From positions 1 to 64,000 of the forward strand of contig CAJQUW010008037.1 in the NCBI GenBank assembly GCA_907163375.1: 64,000 bases of DNA, read 5' to 3'. This document shows, piece after piece, positions 21,941 to 36,103 of this stretch. How positions within the stretch are numbered: the stretch's first letter is position 1; each line of letters begins with the position of its first letter. This DNA is from Prostheceraeus crozeri (taxonomy: Eukaryota > Platyhelminthes > Polycladida > Euryleptidae). Position numbers and translations under genes: made by a program. The notes beneath the pieces are model-generated. The model searched no databases and was not told the origin of the DNA. It worked only from the letters and a program-made list of their open reading frames with translations.

Positions 21941-24900
21941 ATAGTCCTGCAGCCGGCACGAGTTTCTGCAGGGAACGAGGCCGACAATGAGACTTTCACA
22001 GAATGATGTACACCTCATAGTCCGGCAGCCAGCACGAGTTTCTGCAGGGAACGAGGCCGACAATGAGACTTTCACAGAATGATGTACACCTCATAGTCCG
22101 GCAGCAGCCAGCACGAGTTTGTGCAGGGAACGAGGCCGACAATGAGACTTTCACAGAATGATGTGCACCTCATAGTCCGGCAGCCAGCACGAGTTTGTGC
22201 AGGGAACGAGGCCGACAATGAGACTTTCACAGAATGATGTGCACCTCATAGTCCGGCAGCCAGCACGAGTTTCTGCAGGGAACGAGGCCGACAATGAGAC
22301 TTTCACAGAATGATGTGCACCTCATAGTCCGGCAGCCAGCACGAGTTTCTGCAGGGAACGAGGCCGACAATGAGACTTTCACAGAATGATGTACACCTCA
22401 TAGTCCGGCAGCCAGCACGAGTTTCTGCAGGGAACGAGGCCGACAATGAGACTTTCACAGAATGATGTACACCTCATAGTCCGGCAGCCAGCACGAGTTT
22501 GTGCAGGGAACGAGGCCGAAAAATAGACTTTCACAGAATGATGTACACCTCATAGTCCGGCAGCCAGCACGAGTTTCTGCAGGGAACGAGGCCGACAATG
22601 AGACTTTCAATGAATGATGTACACCTCATAGTCCGGCAGTCAGCACGAGTTTCTGCAGGGAACGAGGCCGACAATGAGACTTTCACAGAATGATGTACAC
22701 CTCATAGTCCGGCAGTCAGCACGAGTTTCTGCAGGGAACGAGGCCGACAATGAGACTTTCACAGAATGATGTACACCTCATAGTCCGGCAGCCAGCACGA
22801 GTTTCTGCAGGGAACGAGGCCGACAATGAGACTTTCACAGAATGATGTACACCTGATAGTCCGGCAGCCAGCACGAGTTTCTGCAGGGAACGTGGCCGAC
22901 AATGAGACTTTCACAGAATGATGTACACCTCATAGTCCGGCAGCCAGCACGAGTTTCTGCAGGGAACGAGGCCGACAATGAGACTATCACAGAATGATGT
23001 ACACCTCATAGTCCGGCAGCCAGCACGAGTTTCTGCAGGGAACGAGGCCGACAATGAGACTTTCACAGAATGATGGCCACCTCATAGTCCTGCAGCCAGC
23101 ACGAGTTTGTGCAGGGAACGTGGCCGACAATGAGACTTTCACAGAATGATGTACACCTCATAGTCCGCCAGCCAGCACGAGTTTCTGCAGGGAACGAGGC
23201 CGACAATGAGACTTTCACAGAATGATGTACACCTCATAGTCCGGTAGCAGCCAGAACGAGTATCTGCAGGGAACGAGGCCGACAATGAGACTTTCACAGA
23301 ATGATGTACACCTCATAGTCCGGCAGCCAGCACGAGTTTCTGCAGGGAACGAGGCCGACAATGAGACTTTCACAGAATGATGTACACCTGATAGTCCGGC
23401 AGACAGCACGAGTTTCTGCAGGGAACGAGGCCGACAATGAGACTTTCACAGAATGATGTACACCTCATAGTCCGGCAGCAGCCAGAACGAGTTTCTGCAG
23501 GGAACGAGGCCGACAATGAGACTTTCACAGAATGATGTACACCTCATAGTCCGGCAGCCAGCACGAGTTTGTGCAGGGAACAAGGCCGAAAATGAGACTG
23601 TCACAGAATGATGTGCACCTCATAGTCCGGCAGCCAGCACGAGTTTCTGCAGGGAACGAGGCCGACAATGAGACTTTCACAGAATGATGTACACCTCATA
23701 GTCCGGCAGCCAGCACGAGTTTCTGCAGGGAACGTGGCCGACAATGAGACTTTCACAGAATGATGTACACCTCATAGTCCGGCAGTCAGAGCGAGTTTTG
23801 TGCAGGGAACGAGGCCGACAATGAGACTTTCACAGAATGATGTACACCTCATAGTCCGCCAGCCAGCAAGAGTTTGTGCAGGGAACGAGGCCGACAATGA
23901 GACTTTCACAGAATGATGTACACCTCATAGTCCGGCAGCCAGCACGAGTTTCTGCAGGGAACGAGGCCGACAATGAGACTTTCACAGAATGATGTACACC
24001 TCATAGTCCGGCAGCAGCCAGAACGAGTTTCTGCAGGGAACGAGGCCGACAATGAGACTTTCACAGAATGATGTACACCTCACAGTCCGGCAGCAGCCAG
24101 CACGAGTTTGTGCAGGGAACGAGGCCGACAATGAGACTTTCACAGAATGATGTGCACCTCATAGTCCGGCAGCCAGCACGAGTTTGTGCAGGGAACGAGG
24201 CCGACAATGAGACTTTCACAGAATGATGTGCACCTCATAGTCCGGCAGCCAGCACGAGTTTCTGCAGGGAACGAGGCCGACAATGAGACTTTCACAGAAT
24301 GATGTGCACCTCATAGTCCGGCAGCCAGCACGAGTTTCTGCAGGGAACGAGGCCGACAATGAGACTTTCACAGGATGATGTACACCTCATAGTCCGGCAG
24401 CCAGCACGAGTTTCTGCAGGGAACGAGGCCGACAATTAGACTTTCACAGAATGATGTACACCTCATAGTCCGGCAGCCAGCACGAGTTTCTGCAGGGAAC
24501 GAGGCCGACAATGAGACTTTCACAGAATGATGTACACCTCATAGTCCGGCAGCCAGCACGAGTTTGTGCAGGGAACGAGGCCGAAAAATAGACTTTCACA
24601 GAATGATGTACACCTCATAGTCCGGCAGCCAGCACGAGTTTCTGCAGGGAACGAGGCCGACAATGAGACTTTCACAGAATGATGTACACCTCATAGTCCC
24701 GCAGTCAGCACGAGTTTGTGCAGGGAACGTGGCCGACAATGAGACTTTCACAGAATGATGTACACCTCATAGTCCGCCAGCCAGCACGAGTTTCTGCAGG
24801 GAACGAGGCCGACAATGAGACTTTCACAGAATGATGTACACCTCATAGTCCGGCAGCCAGCACGAGTTTCTGCAGGGAACGAGGCCGACAATGAGACTTT

Positions 24901-27900
24901 CACAGAATGATGTACACCTCATAGTCCGGCAGCCAGCACGAGTTTCTGCAGGGAACGAGGCCGACAATGAGACTTTCACAGAATGATGTACACCTCATAG
25001 TCCGCCAGCCAGCACGAGTTTCTGCAGGGAACGAGGCCGACAATGAGACTTTCACAGAATGATGTACACCTCATAGTCCGGCAGCCAGCACGAGTTTGTG
25101 CAGGGAACGAAGCCGACAATGAGACTTTCACAGAATGATGTACACCTCACAGTCCGGCAGCAGCCAGCACGAGTTTGTGCAGGGAACGAGGCCGACAATG
25201 AGACTTTCACAGAATGATGTGCACCTCATAGTCCGGCAGCCAGCACGAGTTTCTGCAGGGAACGAGGCCGACAATGAGACTTTCACAGAATGATGTACAC
25301 CTCATAGTCCGGCAGCCAGCACGAGTTTGTGCAGGGAACGTGGCCGACAATGAGACTTTCACAGAATGATGTACACCTCATAGTCCGCCAGCCAGCACGA
25401 GTTTCTGCAGGGAACGAGGCCGACAATGAGACTTTCACAGAATGATGTACACCTCATAGTCCGGTAGCAGCCAGAACGAGTATCTGCAGGGAACGAGGCC
25501 GACAATGAGACTTTCACAGAATGATGTACACCTCATAGTCCGGCAGCCAGCACGAGTTTCTGCAGGGAACGAGGCCGACAATGAGACTTTCACAGAATGA
25601 TGTACACCTCATAGTCCGGCAGACAGCACGAGTTTCTGCAGGGAACGAGGCCGACAATGAGAATTTCACAGAATGATGTACACCTCATAGTCCGGCAGCA
25701 GCCAGAACGAGTTTCTGCAGGGAACGAGGCCGACAATGAGACTTTCACAGAATGATGTACACCTCATAGTCCGGCAGCCAGCACGAGTTTGTGCAGGGAA
25801 CAAGGCCGAAAATGAGACTGTCACAGAATGATGTGCACCTCATAGTCCGGCAGCCAGCACGAGTTTCTGCAGGGAACGAGGCCGACAATGAGACTTTCAC
25901 AGAATGATGTACACCTCATAGTCCGGCAGCCAGCACGAGTTTCTGCAGGGAACGTGGCCGACAATGAGACTTTCACAGAATGATGTACACCTCATAGTCC
26001 GGCAGTCAGAGCGAGTTTTGTGCAGGGAACGAGGCCGACAATGAGACTTTCACAGAATGATGTACACCTCATAGTCCGGCAGCAGCCAGAACGAGTTTCT
26101 GCAGGGAACGAGGTCGAAAAATAGACTTTCACAGAATGATGTACACCTCATAGTCCGCCAGCCAGCACGAGTTTGTGCAGGGAACGAGGCCGACAATGAG
26201 ACTTTCACAGAATGATGTACACCTCATAGTCCGGCAGCCAGCACGAGTTTCTGCAGGGAACGAGGCCGACAATGAGACTTTCACAGAATGATGTACACCT
26301 CATAGTCCGGCAGCAGCCAGAACGAGTTTCTGCAGGGAACGAGGCCGAAAATGAGACTTTCACAGAATGATGTACACCTCACAGTCCGGCAGCCAGCACG
26401 AGTTTCTGCAGGGAACGAGATCGAAAATGAGACTTTCACAGAATGATGTACACCTCATAGTCCGGCAGCCAGCACGAGTTTCTGCAGGGAACGAGGCCGA
26501 CAATGAGAACTTTCACAGAATGATGTACACCTCATAGTCCGGCAGCCAGCACGAGTTTGTGCAGGGAACGAGGCCGACAATGAGACTTTCACAGAATGAT
26601 GTACACCTCATAGTCCGGCAGCCAGCACGTGTTTCTGCAGGGAACGAGGCCGAAAATGAGACTTTCACAGAATGATGTACACCTCATAGTCCGCCAGCCA
26701 GCACGAGTTTCCTGCAGGGAACGAGGCCGAAAGTGAGACTTTCACAGAATGATGTACACCTCATAGTCCGGCAGCCAGCACGAGTTTGTGCAGGGAACGA
26801 GACCGAAAATGAGACTTTCACAGAATGATGTACACCTCATAGTCCGGCATGCAGCCAGCACGAGTTTCTGCAGTGAACGAGACCGAAAATGAGACTTTCA
26901 CAGAATGATGTACACCTCACAGTCCGGCAGCCAGCACGAGTTTCTGCAGGGAACGAGGCCGACAATGAGACTTTCACAGAATGATGTACACCTCATAGTC
27001 CGGCAGCCAGCACGAGTTTCTGCAGGGAACGAGGCCGACAATGAGACTTTCACAGAATGATGTGCACCTCATAGTCCGGCAGCCAGCACGATTTTCTGCA
27101 GGGAACGAGGCCGAAAATGAGACTTTCACAGAATGATGTGCACCTCATAGTCCGGCAGCCAGCACGAGTTTCTGCAGGGAACGAGGCCGACAATGAGACT
27201 TTCACAGAATGATGTACACCTCATAGTCCGGCAGCCAGCACGAGTTTGTGCAGGGAACGTGGCCGACAATGAGACTTTCACAGAATGATGTACACCTCAT
27301 AGTCTGTCAGCCAGAGCGAGTTTTGTGCAGGGAACGAGGCCGACAATGAGACTTTCACAGAATGATGTACACCTCATAGTCCGGCAGCCAGAACGAGTTT
27401 CTGCAGGGAACGAGGTCGAAAATGAGACTTTCACAGAATGATGTACACCTGATAGTCCTGCAGCCAGCACGAGTTTGTGCAGGGAACGTGGCCGACAATG
27501 AGACTTTCACAGAATGATGTACACCTCATAGTCCGCCAGCCAGCACGAGTTTGTGCAGGGAACGTGGCCGACAATGAGACTTTCACAGAATGATGTACAC
27601 CTCATAGTCCGGCAGCAGCCGGGACGAGTATCTGCAGGGAACGAGGCCGACAATGAGACTTTCACAGAATGATGTACACCTCATAGTCCGGCAGCCAGCA
27701 CGAGTTTCTGCAGGGAACGAGGCCGACAATGAGACTTTCACAGAATGATGTACACCTGATAGTCCGGCAGCCAGCACGATCTTCTGCAGTGAACGAGGCC
27801 GACAATGAGACTTTCACAGAATGATGTACACCTCATAGTCCGGCAGCAGCCAGAACGAGTTTCTGCAGGGAACGAGGCCGACAATGAGACTTTCACAGAA

Positions 27901-30900
27901 TGATGTACACCTCATAGTCCGGCAGCCAGCACGAGTTTCTGCAGGGAACAAGGCCGAAAATGAGACTGTCACAGAATGATGTGCACCTCATAGTCCGGCA
28001 GCCAGCACGAGTTTCTGCAGGGAACGAGGCCGACAATGAGACTTTCACAGAATGATGTACACCTCATAGTCCGGCAGCCAGCACGAGTTTGAGCAGGGAA
28101 CGTGGCCGACAATGAGACTTTCACAGAATGATGTACACCTCATAGTCCGGCAGTCAGAGCGAGTTTTGTGCAGGGAACGAGGCCGACAATGAGACTTTCA
28201 CAGAATGATGTACACCTCACAGTCCGGCAGCAGCCAGAACGAGTTTCTGCAGGGAACGAGGTCGAAAATGAGACTTTCACAGAATGATGTACACCTCATA
28301 GTCCGGCAGCCAGCACGAGTTTCTGCAGGGAACGAGGCCGACAATGAGACTTTCACAGAATGATGTACACCTCATAGTCCGGCAGCAGCCAGAACGAGTT
28401 TCTGCAGGGAACGAGGCCGAAAGTGAGACTTTCACAGAATGATGTACACCTCATAGTCCGGCAGCCAGCACGAGTTTGTGCAGGGAACGAGACCGAAAAT
28501 GAGACTTTCACAGAATGATGTACACCTCATAGTCCGGCATGCAGCCAGCACGAGTTTCTGCAGTGAACGAGACCGAAAATGAGACTTTCACAGAATGATG
28601 TACACCTCACAGTCCGGCAGCCAGCACGAGTTTCTGCAGGGAACGAGGCCGACAATGAGACTTTCACAGAATGATGTACACCTCATAGTCCGGCAGCCAG
28701 CACGAGTTTCTGCAGGGAACGAGGCCGACAATGAGACTTTCACAGAATGATGTGCACCTCATAGTCCGGCAGCCAGCACGAGTTTCTGCAGGGAACGAGA
28801 CCGAAAATGAGACTTTCACAGAATGATGTGCACCTCATAGTCCGGCAGCCAGCACGAGTTTCTGCAGGGAACGAGGCCGACAATGAGACTTTCACAGAAT
28901 GATGTACACCTCATAGTCCGGCAGCCAGCACGAGTTTGTGCAGGGAACGTGGCCGACAATGAGACTTTCACAGAATGATGTACACCTCATAGTCCGGCAG
29001 TCAGAGCGAGTTTTGTGCAGGGAACGAGGCCGACAATGAGACTTTCACAGAATGATGTACACCTCATAGTCCGGCAGCCAGAACGAGTTTCTGCAGGGAA
29101 CGAGGTCGAAAATGAGACTTTCACAGAATGATGTACACCTGATAGTCCTGCAGCCAGCACGAGTTTGTGCAGGGAACGTGGCCGACAATGAGACTTTCAC
29201 AGAATGATGTACACCTCATAGTCCGCCAGCCAGCACGAGTTTGTGCAGGGAACGTGGCCGACAATGAGACTTTCACAGAATGATGTACACCTCATAGTCC
29301 GGCAGCAGCCGGGACGAGTATCTGCAGGGAACGAGGCCGACAATGAGACTTTCACAGAATGATGTACACCTCATAGTCCGGCAGCCAGCACGAGTTTCTG
29401 CAGGGAACGAGGCCGACAATGAGACTTTCACAGAATGATGTACACCTGATAGTCCGGCAGCCAGCACGAGTTTCTGCAGTGAACGAGGCCGACAATGAGA
29501 CTTTCACAGAATGATGTACACCTCATAGTCCGGCAGCAGCCAGAACGAGTTTCTGCAGGGAACGAGGCCGACAATGAGACTTTCACAGAATGATGTACAC
29601 CTCATAGTCCGGCAGCCAGCACGAGTTTCTGCAGGGAACAAGGCCGAAAATGAGACTGTCACAGAATGATGTGCACCTCATAGTCCGGCAGCCAGCACGA
29701 GTTTCTGCAGGGAACGAGGCCGACAATGAGACTTTCACAGAATGATGTACACCTCATAGTCCGGCAGCACGCACGAGTTTTGAGCAGGGAACGTGGCCGA
29801 CAATGAGACTTTCACAGAATGATGTACACCTCATAGTCCGGCAGCCAGCACGAGTTTGTGCAGGGAACGAGGCCGACAATGAGACTTTCACAGAATGATG
29901 TACACCACACAGTCCGGCAGCAGCCAGAACGAGTTTCTGCAGGGAACGAGGTCGAAAATGAGACTTTCACAGAATGATGTACACCTCATAGTCCGCCAGC
30001 CAGCACGAGTTTGTGCAGGGAACGTGGCCGACAATGAGACTTTCACAGAATGATGTACACCTCATAGTCCGGCAGCCAGCACGAGTTTCTGCAGGGAACG
30101 AGGCCGACAATGAGACTTTCACAGAATGATGTACACCTCATAGTCCGGCAGCAGCCAGAACGAGTTTCTGCAGGGAACGAGGCCGAAAATGAGACTTTCA
30201 CAGAATGATGTACACCTCACAGTCCGGCAGCCAGCACGAGTTTCTGCAGGGAACGAGATCGAAAATGAGACTTTCTCAGAATGATGTACACCTCATAGTC
30301 CGGCAGCCAGCACGAGTTTCTGCAGGGAACGAGGCCGACAATGAGACTTTCACAGAATGATGTACACCTCATAGTCCGGCAGCCAGCACGAGTTTCTGCA
30401 GGGAACGAGGCCGACAATGAGACTTTCACAGAATGATGTACACCTCATAGTCCGGCAGCCAGCACGTGTTTCTGCAGGGAACGAGGCCGACAATGAGACT
30501 TTCACAGAATGATGTACACCTCTAGTCCGCCAGCCAGCACGAGTTTCCTGCAGGGAACGAGGCCGAAAGTGAGACTTTCACAGAATGATGTACAACCTCA
30601 TAGTCCGGCAGCCAGCACGAGTTTCTGCAGGGAACGAGACCGAAAAAGAGACTTTCACAGAATGATGTACACCTCATAGTCCGGCAGCCAGCACGAGTTT
30701 GTGCAGGGAACGAGACCGAAAAAGCGACTTTCACAGAATGATGTACACCTCATAGTCCGGCATGCAGCCAGCACGAGTTTCTGCAGTGAACGAGACCGAA
30801 AATGAGACTTTCACAGAATGATGTACACCTCACAGTCCGCCAGCCAGCACGAGTTTCTGCAGGGAACGAGGCCGACAATGAGACTTTCACAGAATGATGT

Positions 30901-33900
30901 ACACCTCATAGTCCGGCAGCAGCCAGAACGAGTTTCTGCAGGGAACGAGGCCGACAATGAGACTTTCACAGAATGATGTGCACCTCATAGTCCGGCAGCC
31001 AGCACGAGTTTCTGCAGGGAACGAGGCCGAAAATGAGACTTTCACAGAATGATGTGCACCTCATAGTCCGGCAGCCAGCACGAGTTTCTGCAGGGAACGA
31101 GGCCGACAATGAGACTTTCACAGAATGATGTACACCTCATAGTCCGGCAGCCAGCACGAGTTTGTGCAGGGAACGAGGCCGACAATGAGACTTTCACAGA
31201 ATGATGTACACCTCATAGTCCGGCAGTCAGAGCGAGTTTTGTGCAGGGAACGAGGTCGAAAATGAGACTTTCACAGAATGATGTACACCTCATAGTCCGC
31301 CAGCCAGCACGAGTTTGTGCAGGGAACGAGGCCGACAATGAGACTTTCACAGAATGGTGTACACCTCATAGTCCGGCAGCCAGCACGAGTTTCTGCAGGG
31401 AACGAGGCCGACAATGAGACTTTCACAGAATGATGTACACCTCATAGTCCGGCAGCAGCCAGAACGAGTTTCTGCAGGGAACGAGTCCGAAAAATGAGAC
31501 TTTCACAGAATGATGTACACCTCACAGTCCGGCAGCCAGCACGAGTTTCTGCAGGGAACGAGATCGAAAATGAGACTTTCACAGAATGATGTACACCTCA
31601 TAGTCCGGCAGCCAGCACGTGTTTCTGCAGGGAACGAGGCCGACAATGAGACTTTCACAGAATGATGTACACCTCACAGTCCGGCAGCAGCCAGAACGAG
31701 TTTCTGCAGGGAACGAGGTCGAAAATGAGACTTTCACAGAATGATGTACACCTCATAGTCCGCCAGCCAGCACGAGTTTCTGCAGGGAACGAGGCCGACA
31801 ATGAGACTTTCACAGAATGATGTACACCTCATAGTCCGGCAGCCAGCACGAGTTTCTGCAGGGAACGAGGCCGACAATGAGACTTTCACAGAATGATGTA
31901 CACCTCATAGTCCGGCAGCAGCCAGAACGAGTTTCTGCAGGGAACGAGGCCGAAAATGAGACTTTCACAGAATGATGTACACCTCACAGTCCGGCAGCCA
32001 GCACGAGTTTCTGCAGGGAACGAGATCGAAAATGAGACTTTCTCAGAATGATGTACACCTCATAGTCCGGCAGCCAGCACGAGTTTCTGCAGGGAACGAG
32101 GCCGACAATGAGACTTTCACAGAATGATGTACACCTCATAGTCCGGCAGCCAGCACGAGTTTCTGCAGGGAACGAGGCCGACAATGAGACTTTCACAGAA
32201 TGATGTACACCTCATAGTCCGGCAGCCAGCACGTGTTTCTGCAGGGAACGAGGCCGACAATGAGACTTTCACAGAATGATGTACACCTCATAGTCCGCCA
32301 GCCAGCACGAGTTTCCTGCAGGGAACGAGGCCGAAAGTGAGACTTTCACAGAATGATGTACACCTCATAGTCCGGCAGCCAGCACGAGTTTCTGCAGGGA
32401 ACGAGACCGAAAAAGAGACTTTCACAGAATGATGTACACCTCATAGTCCGGCAGCCAGCACGAGTTTGTGCAGGGAACGAGACCGAAAAAGCGACTTTCA
32501 CAGAATGATGTACACCTCATAGTCCGGCATGCAGCCAGCACGAGTTTCTGCAGTGAACGAGACCGAAAATGAGACTTTCACAGAATGATGTACACCTCAC
32601 AGTCCGCCAGCCAGCACGAGTTTCTGCAGGGAACGAGGCCGACAATGAGACTTTCACAGAATGATGTACACCTCATAGTCCGGCAGCAGCCAGAACGAGT
32701 TTCTGCAGGGAACGAGGCCGACAATGAGACTTTCACAGAATGATGTGCACCTCATAGTCCGGCAGCCAGCACGAGTTTCTGCAGGGAACGAGACCGAAAA
32801 TGAGACTTTCACAGAATGATGTGCACCTCATAGTCCGGCAGCCAGCACGAGTTTCTGCAGGGAACGAGGCCGACAATGAGACTTTCACAGAATGATGTAC
32901 ACCTCATAGTCCGGCAGCCAGCACGAGTTTGTGCAGGGAACGTGGCCGACAATGAGACTTTCACAGAATGATGTACACCTCATAGTCCGGCAGTCAGAGC
33001 GAGTTTTGTGCAGGGAACGAGGTCGAAAATGAGACTTTCACAGAATGATGTACACCTCATAGTCCGCCAGCCAGCACGAGTTTGTGCAGGGAACGAGGCC
33101 GACAATGAGACTTTCACAGAATGATGTACACCTCATAGTCCGGCAGCCAGCACGAGTTTCTGCAGGGAACGAGGCCGACAATGAGACTTTCACAGAATGA
33201 TGTACACCTCATAGTCCGGCAGCAGCCAGAACGAGTTTCTGCAGGGAACGAGGCCGAAAATGAGACTTTCACAGAATGATGTACACCTCACAGTCCGGCA
33301 GCCAGCACGAGTTTCTGCAGGGAACGAGATCGAAAATGAGACTTTCACAGAATGATGTACACCTCATAGTCCGGCAGCCAGCACGAGTTTCTGCAGGGAA
33401 CGAGGCCGACAATGAGACTTTCACAGAATGATGTACACCTCATAGTCCGGCAGCCAGCACGAGTTTGTGCAGGGAACGAGGCCAACAATGAGACTTTCAC
33501 AGAATGATGTACACCTCATAGTCCGGCAGCCAGCACGTGTTTCTGCAGGGAACGAGGCCGACAATGAGACTTTCACAGAATGATGTGCACCTCATAGTCC
33601 GGCAGCCAGCACGAGTTTCTGCAGGGAACGAGACCGAAAATGAGACTTTCACAGAATGATGTACACCTCATAGTCCGGCATGCAGCCAGCACGAGTTTCT
33701 GCAGTGAACGAGACCGAAAATGAGACTTTCACAGAATGATGTACACCTCACAGTCCGCCAGCCAGCACGAGTTTCTGCAGGGAACGAGGCCGACAATGAG
33801 ACTTTCACAGAATGATGTACACCTCATAGTCCGGCAGCCAGCACGAGTTTCTGCAGGGAACGAGGCCGACAATGAGACTTTCACAGAATGATGTACACCT

Positions 33901-34436
33901 CATAGTCCGGCAGCCAGCACGAGTTTGTGCAGGGAACGAGGCCGACAATGAGACTTTCACAGAATGATGTACACCTCATAGTCCGGCAGCCAGCACGTGT
34001 TTCTGCAGGGAACGAGGCCGACAATGAGACTTTCACAGAATGATGTACACCTCATAGTCCGCCAGCCAGCACGAGTTTCCTGCAGGGAACGAGGCCGAAA
34101 GTGAGACTTTCACAGAATGATGTACACCTCATAGTCCGGCAGCCAGCACGAGTTTGTGCAGGGAACGAGACCGAAAAAGAGACTTTCACAGAATGATGTA
34201 CACCTCATAGTCCGGCATGCAGCCAGCACGAGTTTCTGCAGGGAACGAGGCCGACAATGAGACTTTCACAGAATGATGTACACCTCATAGTCCGGCAGCC
34301 AGCACGAGTTTGTGCAGGGAACGAGGCTGAAAATGAGACTTTCACAGAATGATGTACACCTCATAGTCCGGCATGCAGCCAGCACGAGTTTCTGCAGGGA
34401 ACGAGGCCGACAATGAGACTTTCACAGAATGATGTA
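21941..34436. repeat. 76-bp satellite array, left block
   Basis: About 164 head-to-tail monomers of 76 bp (79 bp where GGCAGCC is expanded to GGCAGCAGCC). A monomer reads from AGTCCGGCAGCCAGCACGAG through GGGAACGAGGCCGACAATGA to GAATGATGTACACCTCAT. Most monomers are more than 90% alike. Rare variants recur at fixed distances, which reveals higher-order repeats: 2220 bp (for example 23221 and 25441), 1690 bp (27621 and 29311) and 1767 bp (30274 and 32041). No stable coding frame exists; 64-70-codon minus-strand frames are shadows. Confidence 0.97.
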
Positions 34437-36103
34437 AAGTCAAGTTAAGTCAAGTTAGCGTTTATTGATTGAAATAAGAATCATAAAGAAATATAAACAT
34501 ACAAGTTCAAGTTTACACAAATCTGATAATACAACAATAATGTCAAACAGTTAATCTGATTATGTTATTTAACAATAAAGACGTAAATGGTACAAATGAA
34601 TTACGGGCTTTTTCACTTCTACAATATGGGATTGACAAAGTACCGGAGTGGCTGTGACGTAAAGGCAAAATGTCATGTAAAATGTGTGAGCTGTCTTCTT
34701 CCGCAAATTTAAACAGTTTTTTGCTGTTCTCGTATCTTCTGAATGTTATTTCTTCTGTACGACATTGACATTTTCTTTCTTCATTTCTATATATAATTCT
34801 GTGAGCACGTTTGTCTATTTTCACAAGAATGGTGGATAACTTTTTATTCAATCCGACGAAAACTGGGCAAGCATATTCTAAGACTGATCGAATGTAACAG
34901 TTATACAGTTGATGTAATTCTTCGCTTGATAGGTGGGGCCATAATTTGCGTAGAGCATAAAATCTTTGGTTGGCTAACTTTGAAAGTTTCTCTATATGTA
35001 GATTCCATGTTAGATCATTTTGAATCGTCAACCCAAGTAATGTTAATGAATCCACAATCTCAACATTTATCTCATCTGCCGACATGTCTGCTTGCCTTTT
35101 CAGATTCAGCACTGCCTTCGATTTAGACAGATTGATTGTGAGGCCATTTATCACGCACCAATCAGTCACCCATGAAATTTCACTGTTGATGGTTTGTGAT
35201 ATTTCTTTAGAGTCATTAGTGTATATTGGAATAATAAGACTCAAGTCGTCTGCGTATTTAGTTTGAACAGTAGATGGCAGAAGAGGCAAGAAGTCCCCGA
35301 AAAATGCGGCGAAGAATACGGGATGCCAAAACTGTTCATTGTGGAACCCCAGAAATTATAGGAAAGTACCTTGAATAATTGTCTCTCAATTTTACACAGG
35401 CTTGACGATTGTATAAAAAATCTTTTAACAATCAATAGTAAACCGATGGGGAAGCCAGAACTATACAATTTTTGATGATGAGATTGTGATCTAGCATGTC
35501 GAAGGCTTTATGAAGGTCGAATGTGAGCAGTACGGAGCCATTACATTTTGCATCATCATAATGCATGTACAGTTGGTTCATTATTGATGTGAGAGCTGTT
35601 GTTGTGGAGCATTTTTTCACGAAATCCATGCTGGTTGGCACCAAAAAGGCGAGTAAAGTGTGTCTTAGTCTCGGTAAGTAGCAACTTTTCAAAGATCTTT
35701 GAGGGTAAAAGGGATTGTGAGATTGGTCTCAGATTAGCGACGTCCATTTTTTTTGCTTTTAGGAATCGGTGTTATTGTAAGATTCTTCCATGCAGTCGGA
35801 TAAGTCCATTATCAATAACAGATTGAAAAATGTCAGTTAAGGGCAGAGCAATCACTTGAGCAAATGTTTGTACAATATAGACGGCATCTTTGGGTCCCCA
35901 GAAAATTTGTTTGTCGGTGCTTTAGTCAACAATTGAATAACTTTGACAATTTCTACATTCATATGCCAATCATCATCAATAAATTCCTTCACGGCGGGCG
36001 ATTTTGTGAAATTCTGAGTTCGATAAAAGTGATCAGCAATTTGCATCAATGCTTGATTTATTCCTCCATTTTTATCAAAAAATGCATTAAAGGCATCACA
36101 TTT
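34437..36103 (-). mobile_element. CR1/Rex-like LINE inserted in the satellite
   Basis: A 1667-bp minus-strand LINE, 5' truncated. It is flanked by AGAATGATGTA (34426-34436) and AGAATGATTGTA (36104-36115). Both are part of the satellite monomer, so this is a target-site duplication with one added base. The 3' end is two copies of AACTTGACTT, a short-repeat tail typical of CR1-type elements rather than poly-A. Reverse transcriptase blocks are present in order on the minus strand. Confidence 0.92.
34543..36095 (-). pseudogene. CR1/Rex-like reverse transcriptase
   Basis: Minus-strand pieces from 36095 down. A pre-RT segment is followed by MDVANLRPISQSLLPSKIFE (about 35690-35747, RT block 1-2), then GANQHGFREK and the motif-A block LLTFDLHKAFDMLDHNLI (about 35470-35530). 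A GVPQ-type block B near 35345 contains a stop. The long open frame 34543-35289 holds KYADDLSLIIP (motif C) and the thumb/C-terminal region (NQRFYALRKLWPHLSSEELH, RSVLEYACPVFVG). At least three frame changes and one stop make it dead. The last 248 codons are still open, suggesting modest age. Confidence 0.88.
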